Source: Takakia lepidozioides
Lineage: Eukaryota; Streptophyta; Takakiopsida; Takakiales; Takakiaceae
NCBI GenBank assembly: GCA_030704615.1
Contig: CM060731.1
Location: 83,680,756 to 83,744,755, forward strand
Length of the DNA: 64,000 bases
Direction: 5' to 3'
Numbering within the stretch: position 1 is the first letter of the stretch; each line of letters begins with the position of its first letter. Below, one piece after another: positions 11,348-22,556 of this stretch. A program made the position numbers and the translations under genes. The notes under the pieces were generated by a model. That model made no database searches and had not been told where the DNA came from. It saw only the letters and a list, made by a program, of their open reading frames with translations.

Positions 11348-13071
11348 AACCACAGCCAGGTAGCAGATCACTTGTCACACCTTTCAACAGGAGAACCCGC
11401 CACAAGAGTAGATGATCAACTGCCTGATGCAAGTTTATTTGCAGAGAAAGTGCAGGGAGCAGATGATTGGTTAGATTGGCAGTGGCCAATCAGATACTAC
11501 CTTACCCATGGACAGTGCCCACCCAATTATGGGAAGGAGCAGAGGAAAAGAATAGCTATCAAGGCATTACCATACACTATGATAGGTGGAAGATTGTATA
11601 AGCTAGGACTTGATGGAGTTCTTAAACGATGCTTGTACCACCATGAGGTAAATAAAGTTTTGGAAGAAGTTCATAAAGGAGTGGCTGGAGGCCATTTTGG
11701 AGAAGAGACTACCAGTAGGAAAATATTACTTGCAGGTTACTGGTGGCCTACTTTGTTTAGAGATGTACACAAGTATTGCAAGAGTTGTGATGAGTGTCAG
11801 AGACTAGGACCTTTGCAAAGATCTGGGAAGATGGCTTTGCATCCTAATTCCAGAAATGGGGATTAGACTTTGTTGGACCAATTAATCCACCAGCCAGGAA
11901 TACACAGAACAAGTATATAATCACAACCACTGATTATACCACAAAACGGGTGGAAGCTAAGGCTCTGAGGGACAACACAGCTAAGTCCACAGCAAGGTTC
12001 CTATATGAGAATATTCTCACAAGATTTGGCTGTCCCCTGGAATTTATCAGTGACCAGGGAAGTCATTTCATTAATGAGACCATTGAACTATTGACTAAGG
12101 AGTTCATGATTGTGCACAGGAAGAGTACAACCTATTACCCACAGGGCAATGGGCAGGCAGAGGCCACCAACAAAATACTATGCACTATCTTGGCTAAGAT
12201 AGTCAATGCGAACAGGACAGACTGGGATACAAAGCTGTTGACAGCTTTGTGGTCATACATGACTTCATATAAAGTCACCACCAAGTATACACCATTCCAA
12301 TTAGTTTATGGTATGGAAGCTTTACTTCCAGTGGAATTCTTATGACCTACCATGAGAACTGAATGGGGAAGGAGAATGGAATTGGAGGATTCAATTAAAG
12401 TAAGGAAACATGAACTATATCATGTGGAAGAAGTACGTGCTGATGCAGCAGATAACATGACCAAAATTCAGATGAAGAGGAAGGATCAGTTTGATGAAGG
12501 TAAATTGAAGACTTTTAAGATAGGTGATTTGGTACTGTGGTTGCAGAAGAAGGGAAAGATTAAAGCTTCTAAGCTTAAATCACCATGGAAAGGACCTTAT
12601 GTCATACAAAAGATGTATGATAACAACACAGCTATGTTACAAACCATTAACAAAGAGATGTTTGGTAGAGTCAACGCCAATAAGTTGAAGGGATACAGTG
12701 GTATCCATGATAGACCAATGCGGCATGATTTGCATCTTGAAACACAGATGCAGTCACAGACTACACCGGTGGCACCAGCGGAGCATGAAGCACTTGTCAT
12801 AAAGCCGAATGTGTATGGTCATAGCAAAGAACACAGGTGTTCACACAGCCATCACAGTCCACCACAGTCTAACACAACATATCACAGCCCACCACAGCCT
12901 ATTACAGCATATCATAGCTTACCACAGCCTGGAAGGGTTTGTTTTTTGTTTTGGGCCTTGGTTTTTTTGAGTGTAGGAGCTGCCCACGGGCCGCCAGCAG
13001 TACAGGGAAGCCCCGACTGGTGCGCCCAAGAGCCAGGGACCCAACAGAGGAAATGCGGGAGGCAGCCGTGA
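11348..13071 (+). pseudogene. Family T gypsy integrase block (inverted relative to its gag-RT)
   Basis: Reading begins QVADHLSHLSTGEPAT, the usual RNase H/integrase linker. It continues through an H..H..CKSCDECQR zinc-binding domain (about 11640-11810) and a catalytic core with FISDQGSHFINET (second Asp) and YYPQGNGQAEATNK (Glu). The C-terminal part has WKGPYVIQKMYDNN, a GPY/F-type module, and no chromodomain. Stops at 11864 and 12343 break it. RT and RNase H of a matching element lie on the opposite strand at 13373-14704, ending YKPGRDQ exactly where this block's linker would continue. It is probably a non-chromodomain gypsy lineage (Tat/Athila-like); that affiliation is tentative. Confidence 0.8.
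12837..12930 (+). repeat. CACAGCC-rich tract after the T integrase
   Basis: Units such as CACAGCCCACCACAGCC resemble the minisatellite in the T LTRs at 1010-1290 and 20630-20790. The diagnostic LTR start TGTTAGAGG is not present here, so this may be a decayed LTR or a 3' region related to it. Confidence 0.5.
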
Positions 13072-13372
13072 CCCCACGCCTCGGCGTTGAGGAGGCGGGG
13101 CGCTGACCCTGGTCGTACGAACACAAATGGATAGCCTGCGTGGCCAGCACGCGGGCGAAAACAGCCGCGTGCCAAAAAAAACGCGTTATTACCCGCTGGG
13201 TAAAGCCCCGGCCCGCGGACCAGCGGTCGCTGCTATTATCCGCAGCGGTCCACGCAATTATTTGGCTCGCAAGGCTCTGCGCCCCGCCACGGGCGGGGGC
13301 ACCTTTGACCCGCGGTTACAGCGGAGGGGATTTGTTTAAGGGGGTATTCTGGACCCTCAACTATTTCTTTCT
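12935..13372. other. GC-rich block of unknown origin
   Basis: This stretch is much richer in G+C than its neighbours, especially 13070-13335, and keeps overlapping frames open on both strands (for example 13127-13339 plus and 12912-13175 minus). None resembles a protein family I know. It lies between the integrase block and the inversion breakpoint at about 13372. Base composition suggests a different source from the flanking retroelement. Confidence 0.45.
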
Positions 13373-14704
13373 TTATTGATCCCGTCCAGGCTTGTAAACA
13401 ACTTCGAATTCAAACTCGTGCAAGATAATCAACCATCTTGCTATCTTGCCACTTATCAAAGGCTTGTTCACCAGATAAATCAAAGCCTGATGATCCACAT
13501 AAAACATAAACTTCCTTCCAAGTAGATAATGCCTGAATTTCTTGACTGCATAGATCATTGCTAAAGCTTCTCTTTCTGTAGTGCTATAGTTCCTCTCAGC
13601 ACTGTTCAACAATCTGCTCGCATAGTACACAGGTGAATCTATGTTTCCTCTGACGTTTTGGGCTAACACAGCCCCCAATGCTTCTCCTGAGGCATCACAA
13701 TGTACATGAAATACCATATGCCAATGAGGGTTAATCAGTACAGGTGTAGTTGTTACTGACAATGTAAGTTCCTCAAAAGCTTGTTGACATTCAGCTGTCT
13801 ATGCAAACACTGCATCCTTCTTCAAAAGCTTGCTCAATGGTGCTGCCATCTGTGCATACCGTCTGACAAACCTTCTGTAATAGCTGGTTTGTCCAAGGAA
13901 TCTCCTTAGAGCCTTAACATTTACTGGTGGTGGGGATGCTTTAGTGGCCTCAGTCTTTCTAGGATCCACAAGCAGTCCCTTCTTACACACAATGTGTCCC
14001 AGAAGTACCCCTAAGTTCACACAGAAAGTACACTTTTCTGGATTCAGACCAAGACCTCTCATCCTGCATCTGGCCAAATATAATTCCAACTTCTGCAAGT
14101 GCTCATTCTTAGAGCTGTACACACTAAAGTAATCTAAGAACACTTGCATGAAATCATCCAAATACTCATGGAAAGATTCACTTATCACTCTCTGGAAAGT
14201 TGCTGGTGCATTACAAAGTCCAAAAGGCATGACTTTGTATGCATAAGCACCCCAGTCAGTAATGAAAGCAGTCTTCCTTTGGTCTTCTTCAGCTACTTAT
14301 ACTTGGTTATACCCACTGAAGCCATCCATGAATGAGTACATCTCATGGCCTGCCACAGTGTCCAGTACAGCTTCTGTGAATGACAAAGGAAAGGGACATT
14401 TCTTTGTACAATCATTCAACTTCTTATAGTTCACACAAACTCTCAATTTTCCATTCTTCTTGGGAACTATCACAATGGGTGATAGCCAAGTTGTATACTC
14501 TATCGGGTATATGAACTTAGCCTCAGCCAACTTCTTAATCTCATCCCCAACCTTCTGTGCATAGTTGGGATTCATCCTGTACCTTGCCTGTTTGATTGGT
14601 ACTGACCCTGGTTCTAGCTCAATCTTATGCTGGCAGATCTCAGGTGGTATCCCTTTCAGATCTTCATAGCTCCAAGCAAATACATCGTTGTATTTAATAA
14701 ACAA
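13373..14704 (-). pseudogene. Family T gypsy reverse transcriptase and RNase H
   Basis: The reverse transcriptase starts about 14704 and shows LRVCVNYKKLN and YSFMDGFSGYNQV (first catalytic Asp). A TAA near 14296 follows, then KVMPFGLCNAPATFQRV and the active-site strand VFLDYFSVYS. The usual FLDDF is FLDYF here, so a catalytic Asp is lost. RNase H (13762-13373) has HCDASGEALGAVLAQ, TEREALAMIYAVKKF and FYVDHQAL, all acidic residues retained, and ends VVYKPGRDQ just before the breakpoint. The stop, the change at 13801 and the mutated active site mark a dead copy. Confidence 0.9.
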
Positions 14705-14725
14705 GCTCTTAGCTTTCTCAAAGAA

Positions 14726-15727
14726 TTATGGCTCTAAGTCAGCCCCTACTTTCACCATTCTTGGTTCCTCCTCAGTTCCCACATTCACTTCTCTCACCTG
14801 CTCTTCAGCTGTGATTGTCCATCCATCCACTACTTCATCCTCTAAACTCACAGTGGCTGGTTCCTCTAGGATATCTATTTCTCCCTCTCTTTCTTCATAG
14901 AAATGTGGTGGGTACCTGCTTGTTTCCCCCTCAATTGGTGTTGATGTTACTGCACCACAACATATACCTTTAAAGCAACTCAGGCCTCCCAGTTGCATTT
15001 CTGCAACCTGCTCCCACTCTGGGTGTGCAGCAAACAGAGTAGCTTCCTGCTCCTCATCAAGCCCTCCCCTCCAGTCATACTCTCTAACTCCACGAGGTCT
15101 CCGTGTAGCAGGTAGCCTACTAGATTTCTTAGTGGTGACCTGTATCTTGTGCTTCCCATCATGCACAGTCAGTAACAGGGAATTTCAATCATGGAATACC
15201 CTGGCCTGTTTCAGCCATGGTTGTCCCAGCAATAAGGAGTAAGCTTCCATAACATCATCCATTTTCAACACAGTCACTGTGATCTTAAAGATCATCATCT
15301 GAATCTGTATCTTAACTCCTCTTATCAAGCCTAATGGTTGTACACTCCGTTGATCTGCCATTGTTACTGTGAATGGGGCTGGTTTCATGTTACTCAGACA
15401 AAGCTTCTGCCTTAATTGGTCTGTCATAATATTCACTCCTGAGCCTCCATCTATCAGTACATCAGTCAAGTCTGTGCTTCCAATTCTCAATTGGATTACT
15501 GGCATAGAATCATTAAAGTCCATGACTGTTTCTCGCCCTTCAGGCTTCACATTATAACTTGTCACCTTGCTGCTCAGGTCTGTGTTCTCTGTCACATGAG
15601 CAATCTGACCGATTGCTTGATACAGCCTGTGCCTACAATGAGGTGCCATAGCCAATAGCTGTCCAATGGTAATCTCAGCTTTGGACTGGCATATTACTTC
15701 AGCCAAAGTCCCTTCATTACCCTGCAC
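14726..15727 (-). pseudogene. Family T gypsy aspartic protease and linker
   Basis: The protease ORF (15727-15185) contains VLIDGGSGVNIM, the D-G-G variant of the D-[ST]-G active site common in this type of gypsy element, and a closing YSLLLGQPWL strand. The downstream ORF (15166-14726) is acidic with no recognised domain and links protease to reverse transcriptase. A stop near 15184 separates them. Both lie in gag-pol order on the minus strand. Confidence 0.82.
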
Positions 15728-17134
15728 TTGTGAGCCTCCTGCTTCACTTTCTCTTCATCTTCTTCATCTTCTCTTTCAGAATCAGAAAAATCTGCCATAG
15801 GGATATCAGTATCCTTCTGCATTTCCCTTATGGTATCAGCCACTTCCTTGTGCAGTTCCTTCTCATCTCTCCAAGCCTCATCATCTTCAGGCACATCACT
15901 GCCATCTTCATTAACATCTTTTTCCTCATCCACTGGAGGTATTAGTTTAGCTTTGTTTCTGGTAACTATCATGGTACTTACTTCTGGTACAAAACATGGC
16001 ATAACCATGTGAGATGCCACTACTCGGCCTTCATTCACAGGAGCTCTCATCTCATTTTGGTGTCTGATCCAGAATGGACAGGCTGCTTTGCAATGTCCTG
16101 CCTGGTCACAATAGTAACACAATTCTTCACCATTGGGTCCTCGCCCTTGGTCTGTTCTGGGATTATTTTTATAATCCTGATTCCCTGACTGGTAATTCCC
16201 CCTTCGATTACCCTAATAGTTGCCTCTAGGATTGCATTGGTAATTCCCTCTTGGATTACCTCTTCCTGCCATACCATTGTTATATCCACCAGGCCTACCA
16301 TAGTGGTCCTGGTCATTGTTTCTTCTTGGCTGGGGTTGCACTTGATGCACCCTCACTTGCCTAGGTTCTCTTGTAGCTGTCCTTCTATTGTAATAACAAT
16401 TCTTAGTAGAATGGTTATCCATTTTACAGATAGTACAGTGTTTGTCCTTCATGTGGCATTCAGCTGTGGTATGGCCTTCATTTTGGCACTTTGCACACCA
16501 AACACCCTTCCTCCAATGTGTTGCAGCCTTTGTGGCGTACTTTTTTCAAGATTTCTTCCAATCTTTTTTCATAGTTGTCCCTCTTCAACTTTTCCTTCTT
16601 CTTGCTCTTCCTCCTGAGCTCTTGCTCTTCTTCCTCATCTGACTCATCTTCGGAGTCCTCATCATCCCTTTTATCTCTCTCGAGCATTCCCAATTGCTCA
16701 ATTTTGTTGGATGTTTCGAATGCCTCCTCCACTGTATTATGAGGTAGCATATCCACTTTCTTTTGTAATTCAGGTCTTAGTCCAATCACAAACCAAGTCT
16801 TCTGTAATCCTGGTGCTGGTACCGCAGCCAGCTTTTTCATCATTAACTCCATTTTCTCCATATATTCTTCAACAGTTTCATGCTTCTTTTGCTTTAACTG
16901 TTGTAAACTCCCATACACTTCATCCTCAGTTTTGCTTGTCCTAAACCTGTTTCGGAATGTTGTACTAAAGCCATTCCAGGTTAGGAAATGATTATTAGGA
17001 AACCTTGCATACCATTCACTTGCTTTCTTGATAAATGAACAAGGAAACAGTCTCATTTTGGCATCATCGCCATTCTCATTGTTCACAATACACATGTGCT
17101 CAAATTGGTTGATGTGTACATCAGGATACTGCAT
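15694..17134 (-). pseudogene. Family T gag with three CCHC zinc knuckles
   Basis: The capsid-like part (17134-16600) contains FIKKASEWYARFPNNHFLTW, RFRTSKTEDEVYGSL and EEYMEKMELMMKKL, typical of the plant retrotransposon gag domain. A highly charged Glu/Lys segment follows. Three CCHC knuckles then occur in adjoining frames: CAKCQNEGHTTAEC (about 16490), CTICKMDNHSTKNC (about 16420) and CYYCDQAGHCKAAC (about 16115). A frameshift near 16495 breaks the ORF between the capsid and the first knuckle, and a stop near 16214 precedes the third. Confidence 0.85.
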
Positions 17135-18719
17135 ATATTGGAAAAGGTGGCTTTGCCCGTGTTGGAGGTACCGCCATCTGTGGCCCTACACCCTGCCCTT
17201 TGACAGGTGCTGGTCCTCTTGTAGGTGTTGGTCCTTGAGGACCTACTGTTGTAACGGTGGAACTTCCATCAGGTGTTGGCCCATGAGCACTCCCTGCTAC
17301 TGGCCCCCCTTTACTTACAGTACCCCCACCTCCAATTGCACTACTTCCCACACTCCCTATCCCCCCAGAGCCAGATCCAAGCTGTCGGCCTGATCCCCCT
17401 GAGCCGACACCTTTGTTGGCCTGTGATCCAAGTGCTCCACTTGATCCAGGTCCTTGGGATGTCCTGGTTGTAGTCTCAACCTCAACTGTTGGGTCTACTT
17501 TTTCATACTCTTCATCTTCCAAATTCTTCTCTCGTTTTCATCTTCCAAGCTATTCTCTTGGATTTCTTCTTCATCACTCATATAACTCAACTGAAGTGGT
17601 GTTGGAGTGTCTGAACTCTCCGTTGGCTCTGCCACATCATCCTCTCATTCTTTGTCTTGTGTTTCAGAAACTGGAGTACTTCCTGCTCTTGTGTTCCATG
17701 CGAACTCTGATCAAAGATTTCTACCAAATCTTTAACCCAGGGATGTACCTCAGATCTTTCCCCTCGTGGCTGATCTTCTTCCTGTACCAAATCCCTTAAT
17801 CTTTCTTGTAAAGAATAAGAAAGAGTGGCATCCAACTCTAGTTCTTCCGGTATGGGTGATGTACTCTCTGGCCTTAATGGTGTGAGAGGTCCAGATGATT
17901 CCCCTGTGTCTATTCCTCTCTCCCAGAGATATGGATAATTAGCTTCAAATGACTTTCCTTTTTCGCTGAATATTTGTGGAGTCTAGCTTCTCTTTCATCA
18001 CTCATGTCCCATCTCTTTCATATCTTTAATGAGGCAATAACCAAAACTCTCTTCTGTAGTATCTCTCGTATATGCCTGGATTTCTTTCAAGCTTTAATGC
18101 ACCCTCGGCTATACTAGAAGGCTCCGTTACCATATAACCATATGGCAAGCACGTCTGAAAAGCTGTTCTTGGTGTAAGTTTGATCCACAAGATATCCTTA
18201 GGAATCCAATTCCTTACCAGTTCAAGTTTTTCATGCATAAGAGTGTAAACATTCACCTTCCGTTCCTCCCAGCTTTCAAACTCCACTCGTTTAATGGATA
18301 GCAATGCTATCACATAAACCAGTGTTGGTAACCAACTTGCTCTCCCTCTGCAGGCCACTTGATAAATCTTTATCACTCTTTTCTCCAGACCCCACTCAGG
18401 ATCAGCATCATGCACTCTCTTAAGAATGTTTTCTTTGCAACGGTCTGGCAATTCCAAGAACCTCTGAAAGAATTGTTTGGACAATCTTTCTTTCTCAGTT
18501 TCACAGGGAATTTGACTCACATCAAATTCCTTGATTCTCCATCCACCATGATCCCACCAGATGCCTGTCACATCTGGTTGTTCTTGACTCAGTTCCCCAG
18601 TATGGTCGCCAAATGTCGAGCGGCTTTTACTCACCCATCCCTTAGCTATCCGAGGTAGAAACTCCAAGATAGAAGAGTTGGAAATCTCTAATTACTCAGC
18701 CCGCTTAGAACAATCAGTC
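17121..18719 (-). pseudogene. Family T N-terminal gag region (copy 3)
   Basis: The ATG at about 18719 is followed by a TAA near codon 10, where the other two copies have a sense codon. From about 18667 the reading is open to 18026 and carries AKGWVSKSRSTFGDHTGEL, IWWDHGGWRIKEFDV and LELPDRCKENILKRVHDADP. It resumes at 17835-17587 (SYSLQERLRDLVQEEDQPRG) and at 17522-17121, a Gly/Ser/Pro-rich linker. I know no family for the first 210 residues. Its position upstream of a classical gag suggests an N-terminal gag extension. Confidence 0.65.
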
Positions 18720-18995
18720 ATGACTTACAACTAATGTATCATGGGGGTGCTTCCTATTTGTATTCCTTCTCGCATTCATGTTAGCAGTTTACCTTACTGT
18801 CTATGATGAAGTATCAGATTGCTTTTGCAATCTACCATGTTCCAACTACTCAAGCATTCATTCCACAGCTTCACTCATATCTCTCTACACGGACTGAATA
18901 TGAAATATGAATCATATTAATATCTATCATGTATCAGGCTGAAGCCATGGTATCTCTAATCTGCTCTAAAGTGCATCTCTACAGCTATGCAAAAT
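18720..18995 (-). mobile_element. Leader and truncated LTR of family T copy 3
   Basis: It matches the leader of copies 1 (485-708) and 2 (21060-21300). Similarity stops at about 18960-18995, so nearly all of the LTR is missing. The truncation abuts a CATGAGC-rich terminus at about 19010. Confidence 0.6.
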
Positions 18996-19007
18996 TAAGG
19001 CTAACCC

Positions 19008-19062
19008 AGGGGACTGCAAATCCATGAGCATGAGCGGTGAGCGCATGAGCATGAGCAGAGTT
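19008..19062 (+). repeat. CATGAGC-rich terminus (TIR-like)
   Basis: Reading inward (rightward) it is GGGGACTGCAAATCCATGAG followed by CATGAGCGG repeats. This resembles the end at 22411 (GGGCTGCTATTTCATGAGC) and the reverse of the end at 61608. In all three cases the 3' end of a PM gene copy lies inside. Confidence 0.55.
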
Positions 19063-19081
19063 TCCCGACCCTCGCCCAAAC

Positions 19082-19458
19082 CTACACCGAACCTACTCGA
19101 AGGTGGAGGTCGGGAACCAAAACTGCCGACTTAATGCATAGTGGTAACACTCCACAGAAATAGAAGGTGGAACGCCTATCACCGTGGGCTGCATGTGAGT
19201 TGTTGTAGTCGCCACCGACTATATCATCCCCAATGAAAGCAGGACCCAAGCTGGACCTGTTGTGTCTATAACTACATAGTTGAAAGCTACTTGTTCTTGA
19301 AATGGACACTTTTGAAGCGTGACTGTCTGTGAGGGAATGAGTGTGCACATGGGCATAAGTTTAATATTTGGGCATTGCGGCTGGCATGTCATGGCAAGGG
19401 TCTTCACATCAATCAGCAAAGTAGTAACCTGTTTCATTTGGATATTTGTGACCGGCAA
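19082..19458 (-). pseudogene. Unknown ORF fragment 3' of PM fragment G
   Basis: Two overlapping frames (19458-19219 and 19348-19082) seem to be one coding stretch with a shift near 19235. The first has CPFQEQVAFNYVVIDTTGPA and the second SHAAHGDRRSTFYFCGVLPL. The S-H-x-H-G-x-R-R-x-T pattern faintly recalls 47814-48391, but I would not call homology. No function is assigned. Confidence 0.3.
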
Positions 19459-19649
19459 TTTATGACTTCAGCAGACTAGGCTCAGCACTCAAACAATTCC
19501 AAACCAGGGGAATTTGAAGGGTTGGAGGATGGCGAGGATGTGAAGATCATGCAATTAAGAAGTTTGAACATCCACATTGGAGTAAAATTTTGCGCAACAT
19601 TCAATTACACCCATATCACTGTACGATATTTTCCAAACAATTCAGCGCA

Positions 19650-20509
19650 TCAGAGAAACCCCTTTGTGTTTACATTCAAAGAAAAGCAAATGCAACTACG
19701 TAACATTTCCTCACCATACTCCGACGTTATGTCCTGCAACACCCCAGAAACTACTGTTGCGGGGGAGGGACCCGGTAGCAAGTCGAGGCCAAGTCTTAAA
19801 CTGATCTTTGGGCTAGGAGTCCTCTCCTCACCAACGACCTCGTCAACACACTCTTCGTCGGAGCCTTCCTCGGTCGTTGGATCCTCGCTTTCCGATCCCT
19901 CTTCTGCAAAATTATCAAAATAGTTCCGTACCGTTGAAAATTGAGCAGCAGCCCTCACCTGTGCTGGCCATTGTGCCTACTGAGACATTCCCGTCCACGG
20001 TTGCTCAGCCTGAGCCTACGCTTTTGCTGCCATATATGGAGGTAGGTCGTACCCTTTCTCCGGAGTAGTTAGAGCTGCAACCTGTTCAAGCACTTTCAAC
20101 CTCTTCTCCCTACCAACGTCCTCCCTCCCGGTATCCGTGGAAGACCCTGAAATCCCCATGATGGCCTCAGCGGGACGCTTTGCAATCTGCAAGGGCGGCT
20201 CGTAACTGCAATTATGACATAACATATTAGATCAATTTTTGCATGAATGATGATTTGAGGAAATGGGAACTCTCTTGCAATAGCTCGTCGTCCCCTTCCA
20301 AGGCGAGCAGATGCCTTCCGCAAATTGTTGCAGCCACCATGGAGGACCCGCATCCCACTATCAGATCGACTACTGTTCCCTCTTCTGGTGAACACATCTC
20401 CATGAAGGTTTGCATGAACCTGGGGCTTTTCTCACGTGCCTCGCGGAAGAAGGTGCCATCTTGTCGTTTGTGGGGAGTCTATCATCCCTGACCATGTTCC
20501 TCACCACAT
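19650..20509 (-). pseudogene. PM gene fragment G: methyltransferase motif I half and C-terminus
   Basis: The minus strand from 20490 reads SPRFMQTFMEMCSPEEG, then VVDLIVGCGSSMVAATICGR, then HLLALEGDD. This matches the class-I methyltransferase pattern P..F/L..(M/I)E..S..G..V.DL..G.GSS..AA...GRH...LE.D and is the clearest example in the window. Copies A, B and D have an intron inside this motif, but fragment G is continuous across it. After an intron ending TTGCAG near 20208, the C-terminal exon continues to 19650 with KGYDLPPYMAAKA and RNYFDNFAEEGSESEDP. These match ILPTYAARLA and RRFVLDFAEESGGED of copy D. Its upstream part is cut by the T LTR at 20510. Confidence 0.65.
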
Positions 20510-21080
20510 TGTTAGAGGGTTGTCTGAGACTTAGACAGTTTTACGGGTTCTGTGGGGTACCCTTAATTTTTGCATAGACTTAGACCAACACAGGCTTTAG
20601 GGGTGGTACACATGCTTACACAGTTTGACATAGCCTATCACAGTCTATCAGAGCCTGACACAGTCTATCACAGCCCGACACTGCCAGTCACAGCCCGACA
20701 CAGCTCGACACAGTCCAACACAACCAGTCACAGCCTGACACAGCTCAACACAGCCAGTCACAACCTGGCACAGTCCGACACAGCCGACACAGCATTCGCA
20801 GGGAACGGTTACCATGGCAGGGAACGACATCGGCAGAGGGAATGTGTATTCTGTCTGGATGACAGTTAGTTAGTTAGGTAGTTAGAATAGCTTGCAGGTA
20901 GAAAAGGCAAAATAGCAACGGGGAGAGGACACTTCGAGGATCACGACCTGTACATCACGGAAGGAGGTCAAGCGGAGAGACCAATCTTGGAGCACAGGGG
21001 ATGGAGATTACACATACGAGGAGATGATGCTTGATTCATGCAAGCTGTAGAGTTGTACTGAAGAGCAGACTAGAGACACC
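20510..21080 (+). mobile_element. LTR of family T copy 2
   Basis: It starts TGTTAGAGGG and contains GGGTACCCTTAATTTTTGCA, then a CACAGCC/CACAGTC tandem tract (20630-20790). It probably ends near 21079 before TGGCTTCAGCCTGATAC, a possible primer site. The matching LTR on the minus strand starts at 1409. The left flank is PM fragment G coding sequence, so the element inserted in that gene. The downstream LTR is not in the window. Confidence 0.7.
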
Positions 21081-21307
21081 ATGGCTTCAGCCTGATACTT
21101 GATAGATCTTAATCTAATACATATTCCATATTCACACTGTGTAGAGAGACCTGAGTGAAGCTGTGGAATGAATGGATGAGTGATTGGAACCTAGTAGATT
21201 GCTGAAGCAATCTGATACTTAAATATAAACAGTAAGGTAACTTGCTGACATGAAGGCAAGAAGGAATACAAACAGGAAGCACTCCCATGATACACTAGTT
21301 GTAGGTC

Positions 21308-22407
21308 ATGACTGATTGTTCTGAGCGGGCTGAGTGCTTAGAGATATCCAACTCTTCTATCTTGGAGTTCCCACCTCGGATAGCGAAGGGATGGGTGAGT
21401 AAAAGCCGCTCGACATTTGGCGACCATACTGGGGAACTGGGTCAAGAACAACCAGATGTGACAGGCATCTGGTGGGATCATGGTGGTTGGAGAATCAAAG
21501 AATTTGATGTGAATCAAATTCCATGTGGAACTGAGAAAGAAAGATTGTCCAAACAATTGTTTCAGAGGTTCTTAGAATTGCCAGACGGTTGCAAAGGAAA
21601 CATTCTTAAGAGAGTGCATGATGCTGATCCTGAGTGGGGTCTGGAGAAAGGAGTGATAAAGATTTATCAAGTGGCCTGTAGAGGGAGAGCAAGTTGGTTA
21701 CAAACACTGGTTTATGTGATAGCATTGCTATCCATTAAACGAGTGGAGTTTGAAGGCTGGGAGGAACGGAAAGTGAATGTTTAGACTTATATGCATGAAG
21801 AACTTGTACAGGTAAAGAATTGGATTCCTAAGGATATCCTGTGGATCAAACTTATACCAAGAACAGCTTTTCAGACGTGCTTGCCATATGGTTATATGGT
21901 AACGGAGACTTCTAGTATAGCCAAGGGTGCATTAAAGCTTGAAAGAAATCCAGGCATATACGAGAGATACTACAAAAGAGAGTTTTGGTTATTGCCTCAT
22001 TAAGGATATGAAAGACATGGGACATGAGTGATGAAAGATAAGCTAGACTCCACAGATATTCAGCAAAAAGAGAAAGTTATTTGAAAGCTAATTATCCATA
22101 TCTTTGGGAGAGAGGAATAGACATAGGGGAATCATCTGGACCTCTCACACCATTAAGACCAGAGAGTACATCACCCATACCGGAAGAACCAGCGTTGGAT
22201 GCCACTCCTTCTTATCCTTTACAAGAAAGATTAAGGGATTTGGTACAGGAAGAAGATCAGCCACGAGGGGAAAGATCTGAGGTACATCCCTGGATTAAAG
22301 ATTTGACGTAAATCTTTGATCAGAGTTGACATGGAACACCAAAAGCAGGAACTCCAGTTTTTGAAGCACAAGACAAAGAAGGAGAGGATGATGTGGAAGG
22401 GCCAACG
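21308..22407 (+). pseudogene. Family T N-terminal gag region (copy 2)
   Basis: Starts MTDCSERAECLEISNSSILE and runs open to a TAG at 21782, then continues in frame from 21791 to 22003 (PYGYMVTETSSIAKGALK). A further stretch to about 22310 matches the SYPLQERLRDLVQEEDQPRG segment of copy 3. It stops matching at about 22407, where the terminus of PM copy B begins. This head-to-head copy and copy 3 (18.0-18.9 kb, minus) form a long inverted repeat around 19.0-21.0 kb. Confidence 0.7.
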
Positions 22408-22432
22408 GGGGGCTGCTATTTCATGAGCGGAA
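22408..22432 (+). repeat. Terminus of PM copy B
   Basis: GGGCTGCTATTTCATGAGCG reads inward. The same sequence ends copy D at 61585-61608 on the opposite strand. The flanking T-element sequence (AGGGCCAAC) shows where copy B joins copy 2 of the T element. I could not find the other end or a target-site duplication. Confidence 0.6.
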
Positions 22433-22556
22433 AAAAAAAATGCATGAGCGGACCATTGTGTGTCCACGGAAATAGGGTTAGGAGGCACGGAAATAGGGTC
22501 ATGTGAAGTTGGAATGTGGCACCAGTGGACTCGTCATAGCAATGAAATGCAACATT

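Noticed and set aside
12935-13340. Ribosomal DNA or bacterial contamination as source of the GC-rich block
   Set aside because: No rRNA motif I know is present and both sides join retroelement sequence; I can only call it unassigned.
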